Below, piece after piece: positions 15,258-24,697 of a DNA stretch of 58,341 bases. Each line of letters begins with the position of its first letter. Position 1 is the first letter of the stretch. Below the pieces are notes generated by a model that made no database searches, was not told the DNA's origin, and saw only the letters and a program-made list of their open reading frames with translations. The stretch is from assembly GCF_007859735.1 (NCBI RefSeq), contig NZ_SIHI01000022.1:1-58341 (forward strand), given 5' to 3'. Position numbers and translations under genes: made by a program. The stretch comes from Thalassoglobus neptunius (GTDB lineage Bacteria; Planctomycetota; Planctomycetia; Planctomycetales; Planctomycetaceae).

Positions 15258-17261
15258 ATGAACAACAACTCGAACATTCAGGAAGTCCCTCGAGGCAACC
15301 GTCAGGGATTTATGACCTACTGGAATTCGGACATGTTGTCCGGGTTTCTCGTTTTTCTCATTGCACTTCCGCTGTGCCTGGGAATCTCCGTCGTTTCTGG
15401 ATTTCCTCCGATTGCGGGAATCTTTACGGCGATCATTGGCGCATTCACGACCACCTTCATCAGCAACAGCGAGCTGACAATCAAAGGTCCTGCTGCCGGT
15501 CTGATTGTGATTGCGATCGGATGTATTGAAGACTTTGGCGGCAACGGAATGACGAATGGCTGGACGGATGCCGACCTGACCGCGTACCGAGCTGCACTGG
15601 CCGTCGGTGCTGCTTCCGCGGTCATTCAAATTCTTTTCGGCCTCTTTCGCGGGGGAATTCTGGGAGAGTTCTTTCCGATTTCCGCAGTTCATGGAATGCT
15701 GGCCGCGATCGGCGTCATCATCATCATTAAACAGTTCCCGGTCGCACTCGGCGTCTCGGCAGGCGGTGAACCGCTCGAAATGCTCAGGGAGTTTCCGCAT
15801 TACATCCTCGAAGCCAATCCGGCAATTGCGGCAATTGGTGTAACAAGCCTGCTCATCATGTTTCTCTGGCCGATTGCCGGAAAGAAGATGGGATTCCTGA
15901 AGAAAATCCCGTCTCCGATGATCGTTCTGCTCGTGACCGTTCCGATGGGAATGGGTTTCGACCTGTTGCATGAGCACTCTTACACACTGCAAGGACATCA
16001 ATACCAACTCGGGGAACAGTATCTGGTCAAGATGCCCGACCGAGTCTTCGGAATGTTCAACGATATCACCACTCCCGAGTTCGGTGTGTTATCGCAAGTG
16101 AAGGCATGGAAATGGGTGATCATGTTCTTCATCATCGGAAGTCTGGAGTCTGTTCTCAGCGCGAAGGCAATTGATGTCCTCGACCCGTGGAAGCGCAAGA
16201 CCGATATGAATCGGGATGTCACAGCTGTCGGGATCGGAAACTTGCTGGCGGCCATGGTCGGAGGTCTTCCCATGATCTCCGAAATCGTGCGGTCCAAGGC
16301 CAACATCGATAACGGAGCCCGGACCCGGTTCGCCGATCTGTGGCATGGAGTCTTTCTGCTCGCCTGTGTTGCACTGATCCCAATGGTTTTACATCGAATT
16401 CCGCTCGCGGCACTCGCTGCCATGCTGGTGTATACGGGTTACCGGCTTGCTCACCCAACGGAATTTGTGCAGGTCTACAGGATTGGAAAAGAGCAACTTG
16501 CAATCTTCACGACGACTCTGCTTGTCGTTCTGGCGACCGACCTACTTATCGGTGTTGCGGCAGGTATCGTTCTCAAATTGATCATCCACCTTGCGAATGG
16601 TGTCCCCATTCGATCGCTGTTCAAGCCCTATATTGAAGTGAAGGAGATTGATGATCAGACGAGCCTCATCCTGGCGCGTGAATCCGCAGTCTTCAGTAAC
16701 TGGATTCCCTTCAAACGCCAGATCGAAGAGATTGGACTCGTCCAAAGACGGAATCTCATCATCGATGTCTCCGAAACCAAACTCGTCGACCACAGCGTGA
16801 TGGAGAAGCTGCATGAGATCGAGCGAGACTTCACAAACGAAGGGCTGACCTTCGAAGTTCATGGCCTCGACTCACTCCAACCCTTGGCCAACAATGCCTA
16901 CGCTGCTCGAAAACGCGGTCTTGCGATGATGCGGCGATTGACCGTCGTCGCTGAGAGCGACCTTGAAGAGTGGCTCGAATCACAATTTGTCGCTTTGGGC
17001 GCAACTGGATTCACATCGGTGACGTGTCGCGGAGTCGGACGCCGGGGAATTGCCGAAGGGACAGCAATTTCGGAAACACGCGTTCGAATCGAAGTCATCA
17101 TGACGGGCGAAACGTGCGAATCCGTTCTCGAATTCCTACGAAAAGATGTGCTTCCGAGACATCCGGTCACTGCTTGCGTTGAAACAGTGGACGTCATTCG
17201 GAGAGACCAGTTCGACCCAGCGAACAATTCTCAAATCGTCGAACATTCCACCAGTATGTAA
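15258..17261 (+). CDS. SulP family bicarbonate/anion transporter fused to STAS-like and PII/SbtB-like domains
   Basis: 667 aa, three bases after the preceding stop. Residues about 20-450 are a SulP (SLC26) membrane domain: [20 protein letters not shown], then [31 protein letters not shown] and the late [20 protein letters not shown]. Residues about 465-550 resemble a STAS domain ([20 protein letters not shown]). Residues about 559-655 resemble a PII-like protein of the SbtB/CPII type: [38 protein letters not shown], an [11 protein letters not shown] strand and a VETVDVIR end. SulP members such as cyanobacterial BicA import bicarbonate, and SbtB-type PII proteins gate bicarbonate transport by sensing adenyl nucleotides. 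The operon context makes bicarbonate the likely substrate. The PII-like domain on the same chain is unusual. Confidence 0.88.
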   Translation: MNNNSNIQEVPRGNRQGFMTYWNSDMLSGFLVFLIALPLCLGISVVSGFPPIAGIFTAIIGAFTTTFISNSELTIKGPAAGLIVIAIGCIEDFGGNGMTNGWTDADLTAYRAALAVGAASAVIQILFGLFRGGILGEFFPISAVHGMLAAIGVIIIIKQFPVALGVSAGGEPLEMLREFPHYILEANPAIAAIGVTSLLIMFLWPIAGKKMGFLKKIPSPMIVLLVTVPMGMGFDLLHEHSYTLQGHQYQLGEQYLVKMPDRVFGMFNDITTPEFGVLSQVKAWKWVIMFFIIGSLESVLSAKAIDVLDPWKRKTDMNRDVTAVGIGNLLAAMVGGLPMISEIVRSKANIDNGARTRFADLWHGVFLLACVALIPMVLHRIPLAALAAMLVYTGYRLAHPTEFVQVYRIGKEQLAIFTTTLLVVLATDLLIGVAAGIVLKLIIHLANGVPIRSLFKPYIEVKEIDDQTSLILARESAVFSNWIPFKRQIEEIGLVQRRNLIIDVSETKLVDHSVMEKLHEIERDFTNEGLTFEVHGLDSLQPLANNAYAARKRGLAMMRRLTVVAESDLEEWLESQFVALGATGFTSVTCRGVGRRGIAEGTAISETRVRIEVIMTGETCESVLEFLRKDVLPRHPVTACVETVDVIRRDQFDPANNSQIVEHSTSM

Positions 17262-17532
17262 GCCAGAACGCCTTCTCATTCGCCGGACGTCAAGAACGCT
17301 TCGGTCCCACAATTCCATTCCCTGCCCGGGGGATGATTGATTCTGATGCGGTCGCTACGTTAATCTGTTCGACTCAGAGAGTTTGGGGGCCGGCCAGACA
17401 ATTCTTTGAAGAGCGGGACTTCCGAATTGCTCACCAAACGGTGAACCAATTCGAATTTGTCTTCGATCGATCAAGATCAAGTCGTACACAATGACTTGCC
17501 GGTCACATTGTGTTTCCACTGAGAGAATCACT

Positions 17533-18783
17533 ATGAAGGCCGGCATCGCTTCACTCAAACCAAGTACGTCTTTCTTCCAACCGGCGATGTTCGAAGATCC
17601 GTACCCGATCTATTCCGTCTTTCGAAAGACGGATCCGGTGCACTGGGACGAAGGGCTTGAAGCTTGGGTCCTCACGAGATACGAAGACGTTGCGTTCGTT
17701 CTCAACGACCATCGGTTTTCATCGGATCGGATCGCAGTGGGTCGAAAGCTTCACCCAATGCCAGAGTTCGAACCTCTCTTCGATCATCTAAGCCACTTGA
17801 TGTTGCAGCATGATGAACCGACTCACAAACACCTTCGCGCAATCGTCCACGATGCTTTCACACGCTCGGCGATGAAGCGCTGGGAGTCTGTCATTCAGTA
17901 TCGTGTGGATGACCTCCTCGAAATCGCAGTCGACCTCGGCAAGATGGAGTTCCTCGTAGACTTCGCCATTCCACTTCCTGTGATGGTGATTTCCGAACTT
18001 GTTGGAATCCCGATTGAAGACCGCACTCAAGTCAAAGCGTGGTGCGACGACTTTGCGTTTGTGGCCACGAACTTCTACGCGGAGATCACGGACGAGCAAC
18101 TTCAGAGAGGTCTTCAAAGTGTCGATGCGTTTCGGAAATATCTTCGCCATCAGGCGGAACGAATCGCTCCCGGAGCGGATATGACACTCCTCGAACTGAT
18201 GGTCCAGTCGCAAGGGACAGACGCGGAATTTTCATATGATGAGTTGATAGCAAACTGCATGTTGCTGCTCACCGCAGGAAATGAAACGACGACCAATCTT
18301 CTCGGCAATGGATTGATCGCGCTCCTTGAAAACCGCGATCAATTGTCACGACTGAACAAAGACCCGTCTCTCATTCCGAGTGCTGTCGAAGAATGTCTTC
18401 GCTACGACAGCCCGCTTCAGTTTGTCGGGCGAATCGCTCTCGAAGAAGTCGCCATCGGCTCACGGACGATTCGACCGGGAGACCTTGTGCTCGTCATGCT
18501 CGGTTCTGCCAATCGGGATCCCGAACGATTTCCGAGTCCCGATGAATTTGACATCGCGCGGCCGAACAACCATCACCTCGCGTTCGGCCACGGACCACAC
18601 TTTTGCGTTGGATCGCAGCTTTCGAGAATGGAAGCCACGATCGCTTTCCGCACATTGCTTCCACATATGGAGTCAATGAAAGTCAAAACACAAGACCTTC
18701 GGCATCAGCAGAACTACAACCTGCGATGCTTTCAAAACATTCCGTTGAAGTTCTCTCAGTCGCCGACTCAGGCAAGCTTTTAG
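17533..18783 (+). CDS. Cytochrome P450
   Basis: 416 aa, soluble bacterial class. The ATG at 17533 is used because it begins MKAGIASLKPS just ahead of the conserved 'PYPIYSVFRKTDPVHWDE' region; the extension to 17491 has no support. Motifs: I-helix LLLTAGNETTTN (proton-relay Thr present), ExxR in EECLRYDSP, and the haem loop FGHGPHFCVGSQLSR with axial C358. No ferredoxin or ferredoxin reductase gene is adjacent, so electrons must come from elsewhere. The substrate cannot be predicted. The gene is separated by 271 bases from the SulP gene and converges on the RND pump gene, so it is probably an independent unit. Confidence 0.95.
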   Translation: MKAGIASLKPSTSFFQPAMFEDPYPIYSVFRKTDPVHWDEGLEAWVLTRYEDVAFVLNDHRFSSDRIAVGRKLHPMPEFEPLFDHLSHLMLQHDEPTHKHLRAIVHDAFTRSAMKRWESVIQYRVDDLLEIAVDLGKMEFLVDFAIPLPVMVISELVGIPIEDRTQVKAWCDDFAFVATNFYAEITDEQLQRGLQSVDAFRKYLRHQAERIAPGADMTLLELMVQSQGTDAEFSYDELIANCMLLLTAGNETTTNLLGNGLIALLENRDQLSRLNKDPSLIPSAVEECLRYDSPLQFVGRIALEEVAIGSRTIRPGDLVLVMLGSANRDPERFPSPDEFDIARPNNHHLAFGHGPHFCVGSQLSRMEATIAFRTLLPHMESMKVKTQDLRHQQNYNLRCFQNIPLKFSQSPTQASF

Positions 18784-18812
18784 AACTCGGCCTTCAATTC
18801 TCCGACCGCGAC

Positions 18813-21800
18813 TTAAGACTCAGGATTCGAATTTTCTGAGGGTGACGTAGCGGCTTCGATCTTTGGAATCTCTTTCGGAAATTCTGAGAGCTTATCAGAG
18901 TTCGTTTCTGCCTGCTGTTCCGTCGCGACAGCTATCGCATTCGACGATGCAGCCACATCCGAGGTTGCCAACGCTGAGGTTGCCAACGCTGAGGTTGCCA
19001 ACACTGAGGTTCCATCGCCACCAGCGACTGCAACATCCGGTTTACGGGCAAAGCGTCGAAGGACAACATAGAAAACAGGAGTCAAAAACAGTCCGAAGAA
19101 TGTCACGCCGAGCATTCCACTGAACACAGCAGTTCCCAGAACCCGACGCATCTCAAACCCGGCACCAGTCGCAATGAGAAGTGGAATCACTCCCAAAATG
19201 AACGAAAAAGCTGTCATTAGAATCGGACGCAATCTCATTCGACACGCATCAACGGCCGCCTGAAAACGATCTTTTCCGGAGTCTTCTTCCTGCTTCGCGA
19301 ACTCCACGATCAGAATAGCATTTTTACAGGCCAGTCCGACCAGGACGATAAAGCCAATCTGCGTCAGGATGTTGTTATCCATTCCTCGATACCAGATTCC
19401 AAGAATGGCAAACAGCAAACAGAGCGGAACGATCAAAATGATCGCCAACGGCAACAACCAACTCTCATACTGGGCAGCCAGGGTCAGGAACACAAACAGA
19501 ACTGCGAGCGGGAACAGGAAGACAATAGTGTTTCCTGCTTGTTTCTCCTGATAGGCGATTTCTGTCCATGCATATCCGAATCCCGGTGGAAGATTCGCGT
19601 CTGCGAGAGCTTCCAGCGACTCAATCGACTGTCCAGTGCTATATCCCGGAACGGTTGCACCATTAATGTCTGCTGACGGATAAAGATTAAATCTCACCAG
19701 CCGGTCTGGTCCCACAGTCCGTCGAACCTCAACGATTGATCCCAGCGGGATGGTATCGCCCTTCGCACTTCGTGTCCGCAGCCTCAGGATGTCCGATGGT
19801 TCATCACGAAACTCCTGTTCGGCCTGCGCTGTAACGCGATAAGTCCGCCCGAGCAAATTGAAATCGTTGATATAAGTGGAGCCGAGATAAACCTGCAATG
19901 CGTCGAACACATTGCTCATTGGAATATCGAGCATCTGCGCTTTGACTCGATCGATGTCCGCATAAATTTGCGGGACACTCAACCGATAGTTCGAAAAGAC
20001 TTGAACGAGTCCAGGTTGCTGATTGGCATCAATGACCATCTTCTCAGTGACGTCATTCAATGCTTCCAACCCAGCACCGCTTTGGTCCTGAATGTACATT
20101 TTGTATCCGCCACCGCGACCAATCCCCCGGACGGGAGGTGGCGGAATGATGAAGACCTGTGCTTCATTAATTTTACTGACAGCGGCGCGCATGTCACTGA
20201 CAATGACGTCCGCTCCACGCCCCCTCGCGGCTCTCTCTTTCGCATCTTCCAACGGAAGAAATGCCACGGCAGCGTTGGGACTAATTGTAAATGTCGAACC
20301 GGAAAGCCCCACGATTCCGACCGAGTGAGCGACTCCGTCAATCTTGCTTCCAATCTCGGCGACTTGTTTCGTCACTTCATCTGTTCTTGAAAGCGAAGCA
20401 CCATCAGGCAGACGGATACTCACAATAAGATAACCCTGATCCTGTTCCGGAATAAATCCGGCAGGCACCATTCCGAAACTGTACCACGTACAAACGAGAA
20501 GCCCGACGTAAAGCGCAATCGCAACAACCGAAACTCGAATCAGACTGGAGATCATCTTCGCATAGATGTTACTTGTCAGATCGAAAGTCCAGTTGAAGGA
20601 ACGAAACAACCAACCGAACATGAAATCCATCACCCGCCCAGCACGATTCTTGGGGGCGTCTTTGGGCTTCAGCAACAAAGCACACAGCGAAGGAGTTAAT
20701 GTTAATGAGACGAATGTTGAGATCGCCGTTGAAATCGAAATTGTTAACGCGAATTGTTGATAGAACTTTCCGCTGATGCTGGGAACGAAAACGGTGGGAA
20801 CAAACACCGCAATCAAAACCAGCGTCGTCGCGATGAGGGCAGAGCCCACTTCATCCATCGCTTTATGCGCAGCTTCTCGCGGCTTTAATCCCTCAGCAAT
20901 CAGCCGTTCCACGTTCTCGACGACCACAATGGCGTCGTCCACGACGATTCCGATCGCGAGCACCAATCCGAACAGTGAAAGCGTATTCAAAGTCACGCCG
21001 AGCCACTGCATGGCTGCGAACGTTCCGATGAGAGAGATGGGAATCGCAACCACAGGAATGATCGTTGGTCGCCAGTGATGAAGGAAAGTAAAGACCGTAA
21101 ATACGACGAGGACGGTTGTAATTAACAGTGTCGCAAACACCTCTTCAATCGACTCTTCAACGTAATCAGTCGGATTGTAGGCAATTTCGTAGTCGACACC
21201 TTCCGGGAAGCTTTCCCGCAATTCTGCCATTCTCTGTTTCACTTCAGCGGCAGTGTCAACGGCGTTGGTTCCTGGACGTTGATAGATGAGAACCGCAATC
21301 GCGGGTTTCCCGTCCAGATAACTCAAACGAGAATAGTCCTGTGCTCCCAATTCGACGCGAGCAACATCGCTGAGTCGAGTCACGTGTCCGTCTTCACCGC
21401 GTTTAACGATGATCTCACCGAATTCGTCGATGTCCTTCAGTCGTCCGGTCGTCGTAACATTTAGCTGAAACGCCCCCGCGTCGTCGGTGGGAGGCTGCCC
21501 AATCACCCCAGCTGCGACTTGAACGTTCTGTTCGCGGATCGCTTGAATCACATCTCCGGCTGTCAGATCGACATGAGTCATTTTCTCAATGTCGAGCCAA
21601 ACCCGCATGGCATATTCATTTCCCCCAGCAATACGAATATCGCCGACGCCATCGAGACGCATCAATGCATCACGGACCTGGAGGAAAGCAAAGTTACTAA
21701 TATAAAGTGAGTCCCGACTTTCATCTGGAGAGTTCAGGTGAACAACCATAAGCATATCAGGGATCTGCTTCAGGGTTGTCACACCGATCTGGCGGACCAC

Positions 21801-22166
21801 ATCGGGCAATCGAGTTTCGGCGATGGCGACACGATTCTGCACGAGGACCTGTGCGTCATCGAGATCCGTTCCAAGCTGAAACGTCACCGTTAATTGCATT
21901 GTGCCGTCAGCACTGGAAGACGACTCCATGTAAAGCATGTTGTCGACACCGTTCATCTCCTGTTCAATCGGTGTCGCAACCGTATTCGCGATCACTTCCG
22001 GTGTCGCTCCGGGGTAGCTGGCCCTCACAACAATGGTTGGAGGAGCAACATTCGGATACTGCGAAACAGGCAGCGAGAAATACGTGATTCCGCCGACCAA
22101 TAAAATCAGAAACGAAAGGACGGAGGCAAAGATGGGGCGTTCAATAAAGAAATGTGGGAACTTCAT
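18813..22166 (-). CDS. RND multidrug efflux inner-membrane pump (HAE1/AcrB-like)
   Basis: 1117 aa, normal AcrB length plus a tail. The start FPHFFIERPIFASVLSFLI is the standard first helix. Proton-relay residues are present: the aspartate pair in VLAIGIVVDDAIVVVENVER and the lysine in GLACKNAILIVEFAKQ. Two large periplasmic loops contain typical porter sequences (QLGTDLDDAQVLVQNRV, and GFIPEQDQGYLIVSIRLPDG). The last 80 residues are an unusual Ala/Thr/Ser/Glu-rich, probably disordered cytoplasmic tail containing the ALATS repeat. The ATG overlaps the adaptor stop by four bases (ATGA), so the two are translationally coupled. The divergent TetR gene is the likely regulator. Confidence 0.95.
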   Translation of the reverse strand: MKFPHFFIERPIFASVLSFLILLVGGITYFSLPVSQYPNVAPPTIVVRASYPGATPEVIANTVATPIEQEMNGVDNMLYMESSSSADGTMQLTVTFQLGTDLDDAQVLVQNRVAIAETRLPDVVRQIGVTTLKQIPDMLMVVHLNSPDESRDSLYISNFAFLQVRDALMRLDGVGDIRIAGGNEYAMRVWLDIEKMTHVDLTAGDVIQAIREQNVQVAAGVIGQPPTDDAGAFQLNVTTTGRLKDIDEFGEIIVKRGEDGHVTRLSDVARVELGAQDYSRLSYLDGKPAIAVLIYQRPGTNAVDTAAEVKQRMAELRESFPEGVDYEIAYNPTDYVEESIEEVFATLLITTVLVVFTVFTFLHHWRPTIIPVVAIPISLIGTFAAMQWLGVTLNTLSLFGLVLAIGIVVDDAIVVVENVERLIAEGLKPREAAHKAMDEVGSALIATTLVLIAVFVPTVFVPSISGKFYQQFALTISISTAISTFVSLTLTPSLCALLLKPKDAPKNRAGRVMDFMFGWLFRSFNWTFDLTSNIYAKMISSLIRVSVVAIALYVGLLVCTWYSFGMVPAGFIPEQDQGYLIVSIRLPDGASLSRTDEVTKQVAEIGSKIDGVAHSVGIVGLSGSTFTISPNAAVAFLPLEDAKERAARGRGADVIVSDMRAAVSKINEAQVFIIPPPPVRGIGRGGGYKMYIQDQSGAGLEALNDVTEKMVIDANQQPGLVQVFSNYRLSVPQIYADIDRVKAQMLDIPMSNVFDALQVYLGSTYINDFNLLGRTYRVTAQAEQEFRDEPSDILRLRTRSAKGDTIPLGSIVEVRRTVGPDRLVRFNLYPSADINGATVPGYSTGQSIESLEALADANLPPGFGYAWTEIAYQEKQAGNTIVFLFPLAVLFVFLTLAAQYESWLLPLAIILIVPLCLLFAILGIWYRGMDNNILTQIGFIVLVGLACKNAILIVEFAKQEEDSGKDRFQAAVDACRMRLRPILMTAFSFILGVIPLLIATGAGFEMRRVLGTAVFSGMLGVTFFGLFLTPVFYVVLRRFARKPDVAVAGGDGTSVLATSALATSALATSDVAASSNAIAVATEQQAETNSDKLSEFPKEIPKIEAATSPSENSNPES
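18961..19011. repeat. 15-bp tandem repeat encoding ALATS units
   Basis: GAGGTTGCCAACGCT is repeated three times (the third copy has one change, ACACT) with a partial fourth (GAGGTT). In the minus-strand pump gene it encodes consecutive ALATS units in the disordered C-terminal tail. As 15 is a multiple of three, copy number can change without a frameshift. Confidence 0.9.
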
Positions 22167-23569
22167 TGGACTTCGCCTCCTTGCTCTGACTCAGCACGCT
22201 TCTGATTCAATCTGAAAGACAATGGTTGTGGCAGTTGATCAGGCTCGGGAGAGATCCACTTTTCCGGCGGCAACGGTTGATAGTCGTCCGGAAGCCCATC
22301 TTCGACGACTTTGATTTCGCCCGGTTGAGTCTGAACTTCCATATCCGGTCTGGCCAGAATCATTCCCTCAATCACAAGTTGTTCGCCTCCCTCGAGGCCT
22401 TCCCGAACGACTCGCAGCCCGTCAACAATTGGACCAAGCTCCACCGATCGACGCTCGATGATTCCGTCAGTGACGATATAGACGAATTGAGACGACTGGT
22501 CGGTCCCAACGGCAGAATCGGGAATTAAAATCGCCTCATACGCCGAGCTTCCAGGAATTCGAATTCGAGCGAACATCCCCGGAACGAGGACTTTGTCTTC
22601 ATTCGGGAAAACAGCACGGGCTCGCATGGAAGCAGTATCTCGATCGATGCGGTTGTCGACAAAATCCATGTGCCCTTCATGCGGGAATCCTTTTTCGTCG
22701 ACGATCCCGAGAAACACCGGGTTTTTCGCGTCTCGCGAACTCGCCCGCTTTCCGGAAAGTGCAAGCCGGGTGTATTTCAGCACCTCCTGCTCATTCGCAT
22801 CGAACACGCAATAGATCGGATCAACCGAAGTGATGGTCGTGAGCAATGTCGATGTTGCGGTGCCGCCGCTGACAAGATTTCCTTCGGTCACATACTTCTG
22901 ACTGATTCGCCCACTCACTGGAGCGTTGACGCGTGTATATTCAAGATTCAGCTGTGCCGTTTCGACTCCTGCCTGTGCAGACTCGACCGCTGCTTGTGCC
23001 GTTTCGATGGCAGCTTCCGCAGAGCTGATTCCCGCCTTGCTTGCTTCTACATCCGCTTGAGCCTGTAAGAATTCCGCTTCCCGCTGATCAACTTCTTCTT
23101 GCGAAGTCGCATTGTTCTGAGCAAGTCGACGCGCCCGTTGAACTCGGGTTTGGGCCAGTCCAAGCTGCGCGTCGGACTGCAGCTTGTCCGCCATCGCTTC
23201 TTTGAGCTTTGCCTGTGCTTCCACCCAGAGAGACTGGGCTTGTCTGACGGCGGCTTCAGCGCGATTCAACTCCGCGGCAAATGGCCTTGGGTCGATCACG
23301 AATAAGAGATCGCCTTCCTGAACAACCTGACCTTCATCGAAGTGAATCGTCTGAAGGTAGCCACTCACTCGGGCTCGCACTTCAACAAAATCGACGGGTT
23401 CCAGGCGACCGGTATACGCGTCCCATTCCACAATCCGCTTCTGCACCGGTTCGGCGACAGTCATCGTCGGAGGTGGGGGAGGGGGGACCTCAACTGACTC
23501 AGATTGACATCCACTGATCAAGAACGACAACAACAACGCAAAAGGAGCGACAACAGACAAAGTTCGCAT
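22163..23569 (-). CDS. RND periplasmic adaptor (membrane fusion) lipoprotein
   Basis: 468 aa. A lipoprotein signal (SVVAPFALLLSFLISGC) is followed by a proline linker and the standard adaptor layout: VRARVSGYLQTIHFDEGQVV (lipoyl half), a long alpha-helical hairpin, the returning lipoyl half TRVNAPVSGRISQKYV, and beta-barrel and membrane-proximal domains. The hairpin is extended by a near-repeated 'AAIETAQAAVESAQAGVETAQ'-type segment, consistent with a coiled coil that docks on a TolC-type channel. No outer-membrane channel gene is adjacent. It is first in a two-gene operon with the pump, with a TetR operator about 145 bases upstream. Confidence 0.94.
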   Translation of the reverse strand: MRTLSVVAPFALLLSFLISGCQSESVEVPPPPPPTMTVAEPVQKRIVEWDAYTGRLEPVDFVEVRARVSGYLQTIHFDEGQVVQEGDLLFVIDPRPFAAELNRAEAAVRQAQSLWVEAQAKLKEAMADKLQSDAQLGLAQTRVQRARRLAQNNATSQEEVDQREAEFLQAQADVEASKAGISSAEAAIETAQAAVESAQAGVETAQLNLEYTRVNAPVSGRISQKYVTEGNLVSGGTATSTLLTTITSVDPIYCVFDANEQEVLKYTRLALSGKRASSRDAKNPVFLGIVDEKGFPHEGHMDFVDNRIDRDTASMRARAVFPNEDKVLVPGMFARIRIPGSSAYEAILIPDSAVGTDQSSQFVYIVTDGIIERRSVELGPIVDGLRVVREGLEGGEQLVIEGMILARPDMEVQTQPGEIKVVEDGLPDDYQPLPPEKWISPEPDQLPQPLSFRLNQKRAESEQGGEVQ

Positions 23570-23711
23570 ACTTGAAGAGTCCTACAGAAAACGACACAGA
23601 GAGCCGTCAGCTTGCTCGATTACATTACATTTCCGAGCGTTGCAAATGCACTTGCAGGCATAAATCATGCCTCGATACAATCATGACATCGTTGAGATGA
23701 CTTGCCTGAGA

Positions 23712-23734
23712 GTAAACTACACGGTATAGTTTAC
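23712..23734. promoter_or_regulatory. TetR-type palindromic operator between the RND operon and tetR
   Basis: GTAAACTA, seven bases (CACGGTA), then TAGTTTAC: a perfect 8-bp inverted repeat. It lies 39 bases ahead of the regulator ATG at 23773 and 143 bases ahead of the adaptor start at 23569. This position and symmetry are what is expected of an operator bound by the adjacent TetR-family repressor. Confidence 0.75.
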
Positions 23735-23772
23735 GCACGAGTTCCAAATTGTAAAGGCCTTTGAGAGGAGAC

Positions 23773-24399
23773 ATGGGAGAAAGCAATACCCCCCCTAAAA
23801 AACAGTCAGTTTCTGATCGGAAACGGCGGGCCATTCTTGATGCAGCCATTCTGGAATTTGATGCCGGATGCTTCGAATCCACGAGCATGGATCAAATCGC
23901 GGCGCGGGCAGGAGTTTCCAAGCGGACGGTTTATAACCACTTCTGCAGTAAGGAAATGCTCTTCGCGGAAATTCGTCGAGAAGTCTTCGCACAAATCGCT
24001 GACATCGAATACGAGTATGACACTGAGTCCCCACTTGAGGTTCAGCTAGAGACGATTGCAACAATGCAGGTCGAACAGCTTTGTTCTCCCGCATTCGTTT
24101 CTTTCGCACGCATCTCCATTCCGCTCAGCCTGCGCTCCGTCGACGTCGCTAAGTCAACATATTGCGAGTTCTATGCTTCTCAAGGTGTCATTCTAAAGTG
24201 GTTTCATGACGCCACAGAGGACGGACGTCTTGCCGTTCACAACCCGAAATTCGCTGCTCGACAATTCGTCGGACTGCTCAATGCCGGTGTCCTTTGGCCA
24301 CGCTTGATCGGAGGTCATCCCGCTCCGTCGAAAGCCATTCGGAAATGTGTCGTCGAGTCGACCGTCTCAATGTTTCTGAATGAATATGCCATTCGGTAG
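23773..24399 (+). CDS. TetR family transcriptional regulator
   Basis: 208 aa. ATG at 23773 chosen because GAGAGGAG lies just upstream; an in-frame TTG at 23761 is part of that region. The N-terminal helix-turn-helix is typical (RRAILDAAILEFDAGCF, then TSMDQIAARAGVSKRTVYNHF, then SKEMLFAEI), followed by an AcrR/TetR_C-like ligand domain (LLNAGVLWPRLIGGH). It is divergent from the RND operon and separated by a clear palindrome, so it is the probable repressor of the pump and of itself, released by pump substrates. Confidence 0.93.
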   Translation: MGESNTPPKKQSVSDRKRRAILDAAILEFDAGCFESTSMDQIAARAGVSKRTVYNHFCSKEMLFAEIRREVFAQIADIEYEYDTESPLEVQLETIATMQVEQLCSPAFVSFARISIPLSLRSVDVAKSTYCEFYASQGVILKWFHDATEDGRLAVHNPKFAARQFVGLLNAGVLWPRLIGGHPAPSKAIRKCVVESTVSMFLNEYAIR

Positions 24400-24697
24400 G
24401 TGCTCGAAGATCATCTGCATCGGCTTTCTTAATGAACGCTGTTGCCCACCTAGAATAAGAGCGAATGGATGGAACGCCGATGGTGTGAAAAACTCTCTCA
24501 CCGTGACCGCCACTCGTGCTCCCCGAAAGTATTTGTTCTCGACACTTTCAATTAGCAAAAAAGTGTTCGAACTGATTCGAGAATTCCGGTCGATCGGTCC
24601 AATGCTCTTACCGCTTGCTGCATTGCTCTTTCGTGCATGAAGTGTCATCCTCAAACGAACATCAAGCTCTCTTTATCCTTCTTGTCCCCACCCAACC

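Noticed and set aside
15210-16007. A 265-aa open frame antisense to the SulP transporter gene
   Set aside because: Its translation is rich in Arg, Asp, Asn, Gln and His without a hydrophobic core, as expected for the mirror frame of a membrane-protein gene. There is no ribosome binding site or family resemblance.
18961-19011. The short tandem repeat as a CRISPR-like array
   Set aside because: The units are contiguous without spacers, only 15 bp, and encode in-frame amino-acid repeats in a pump gene.
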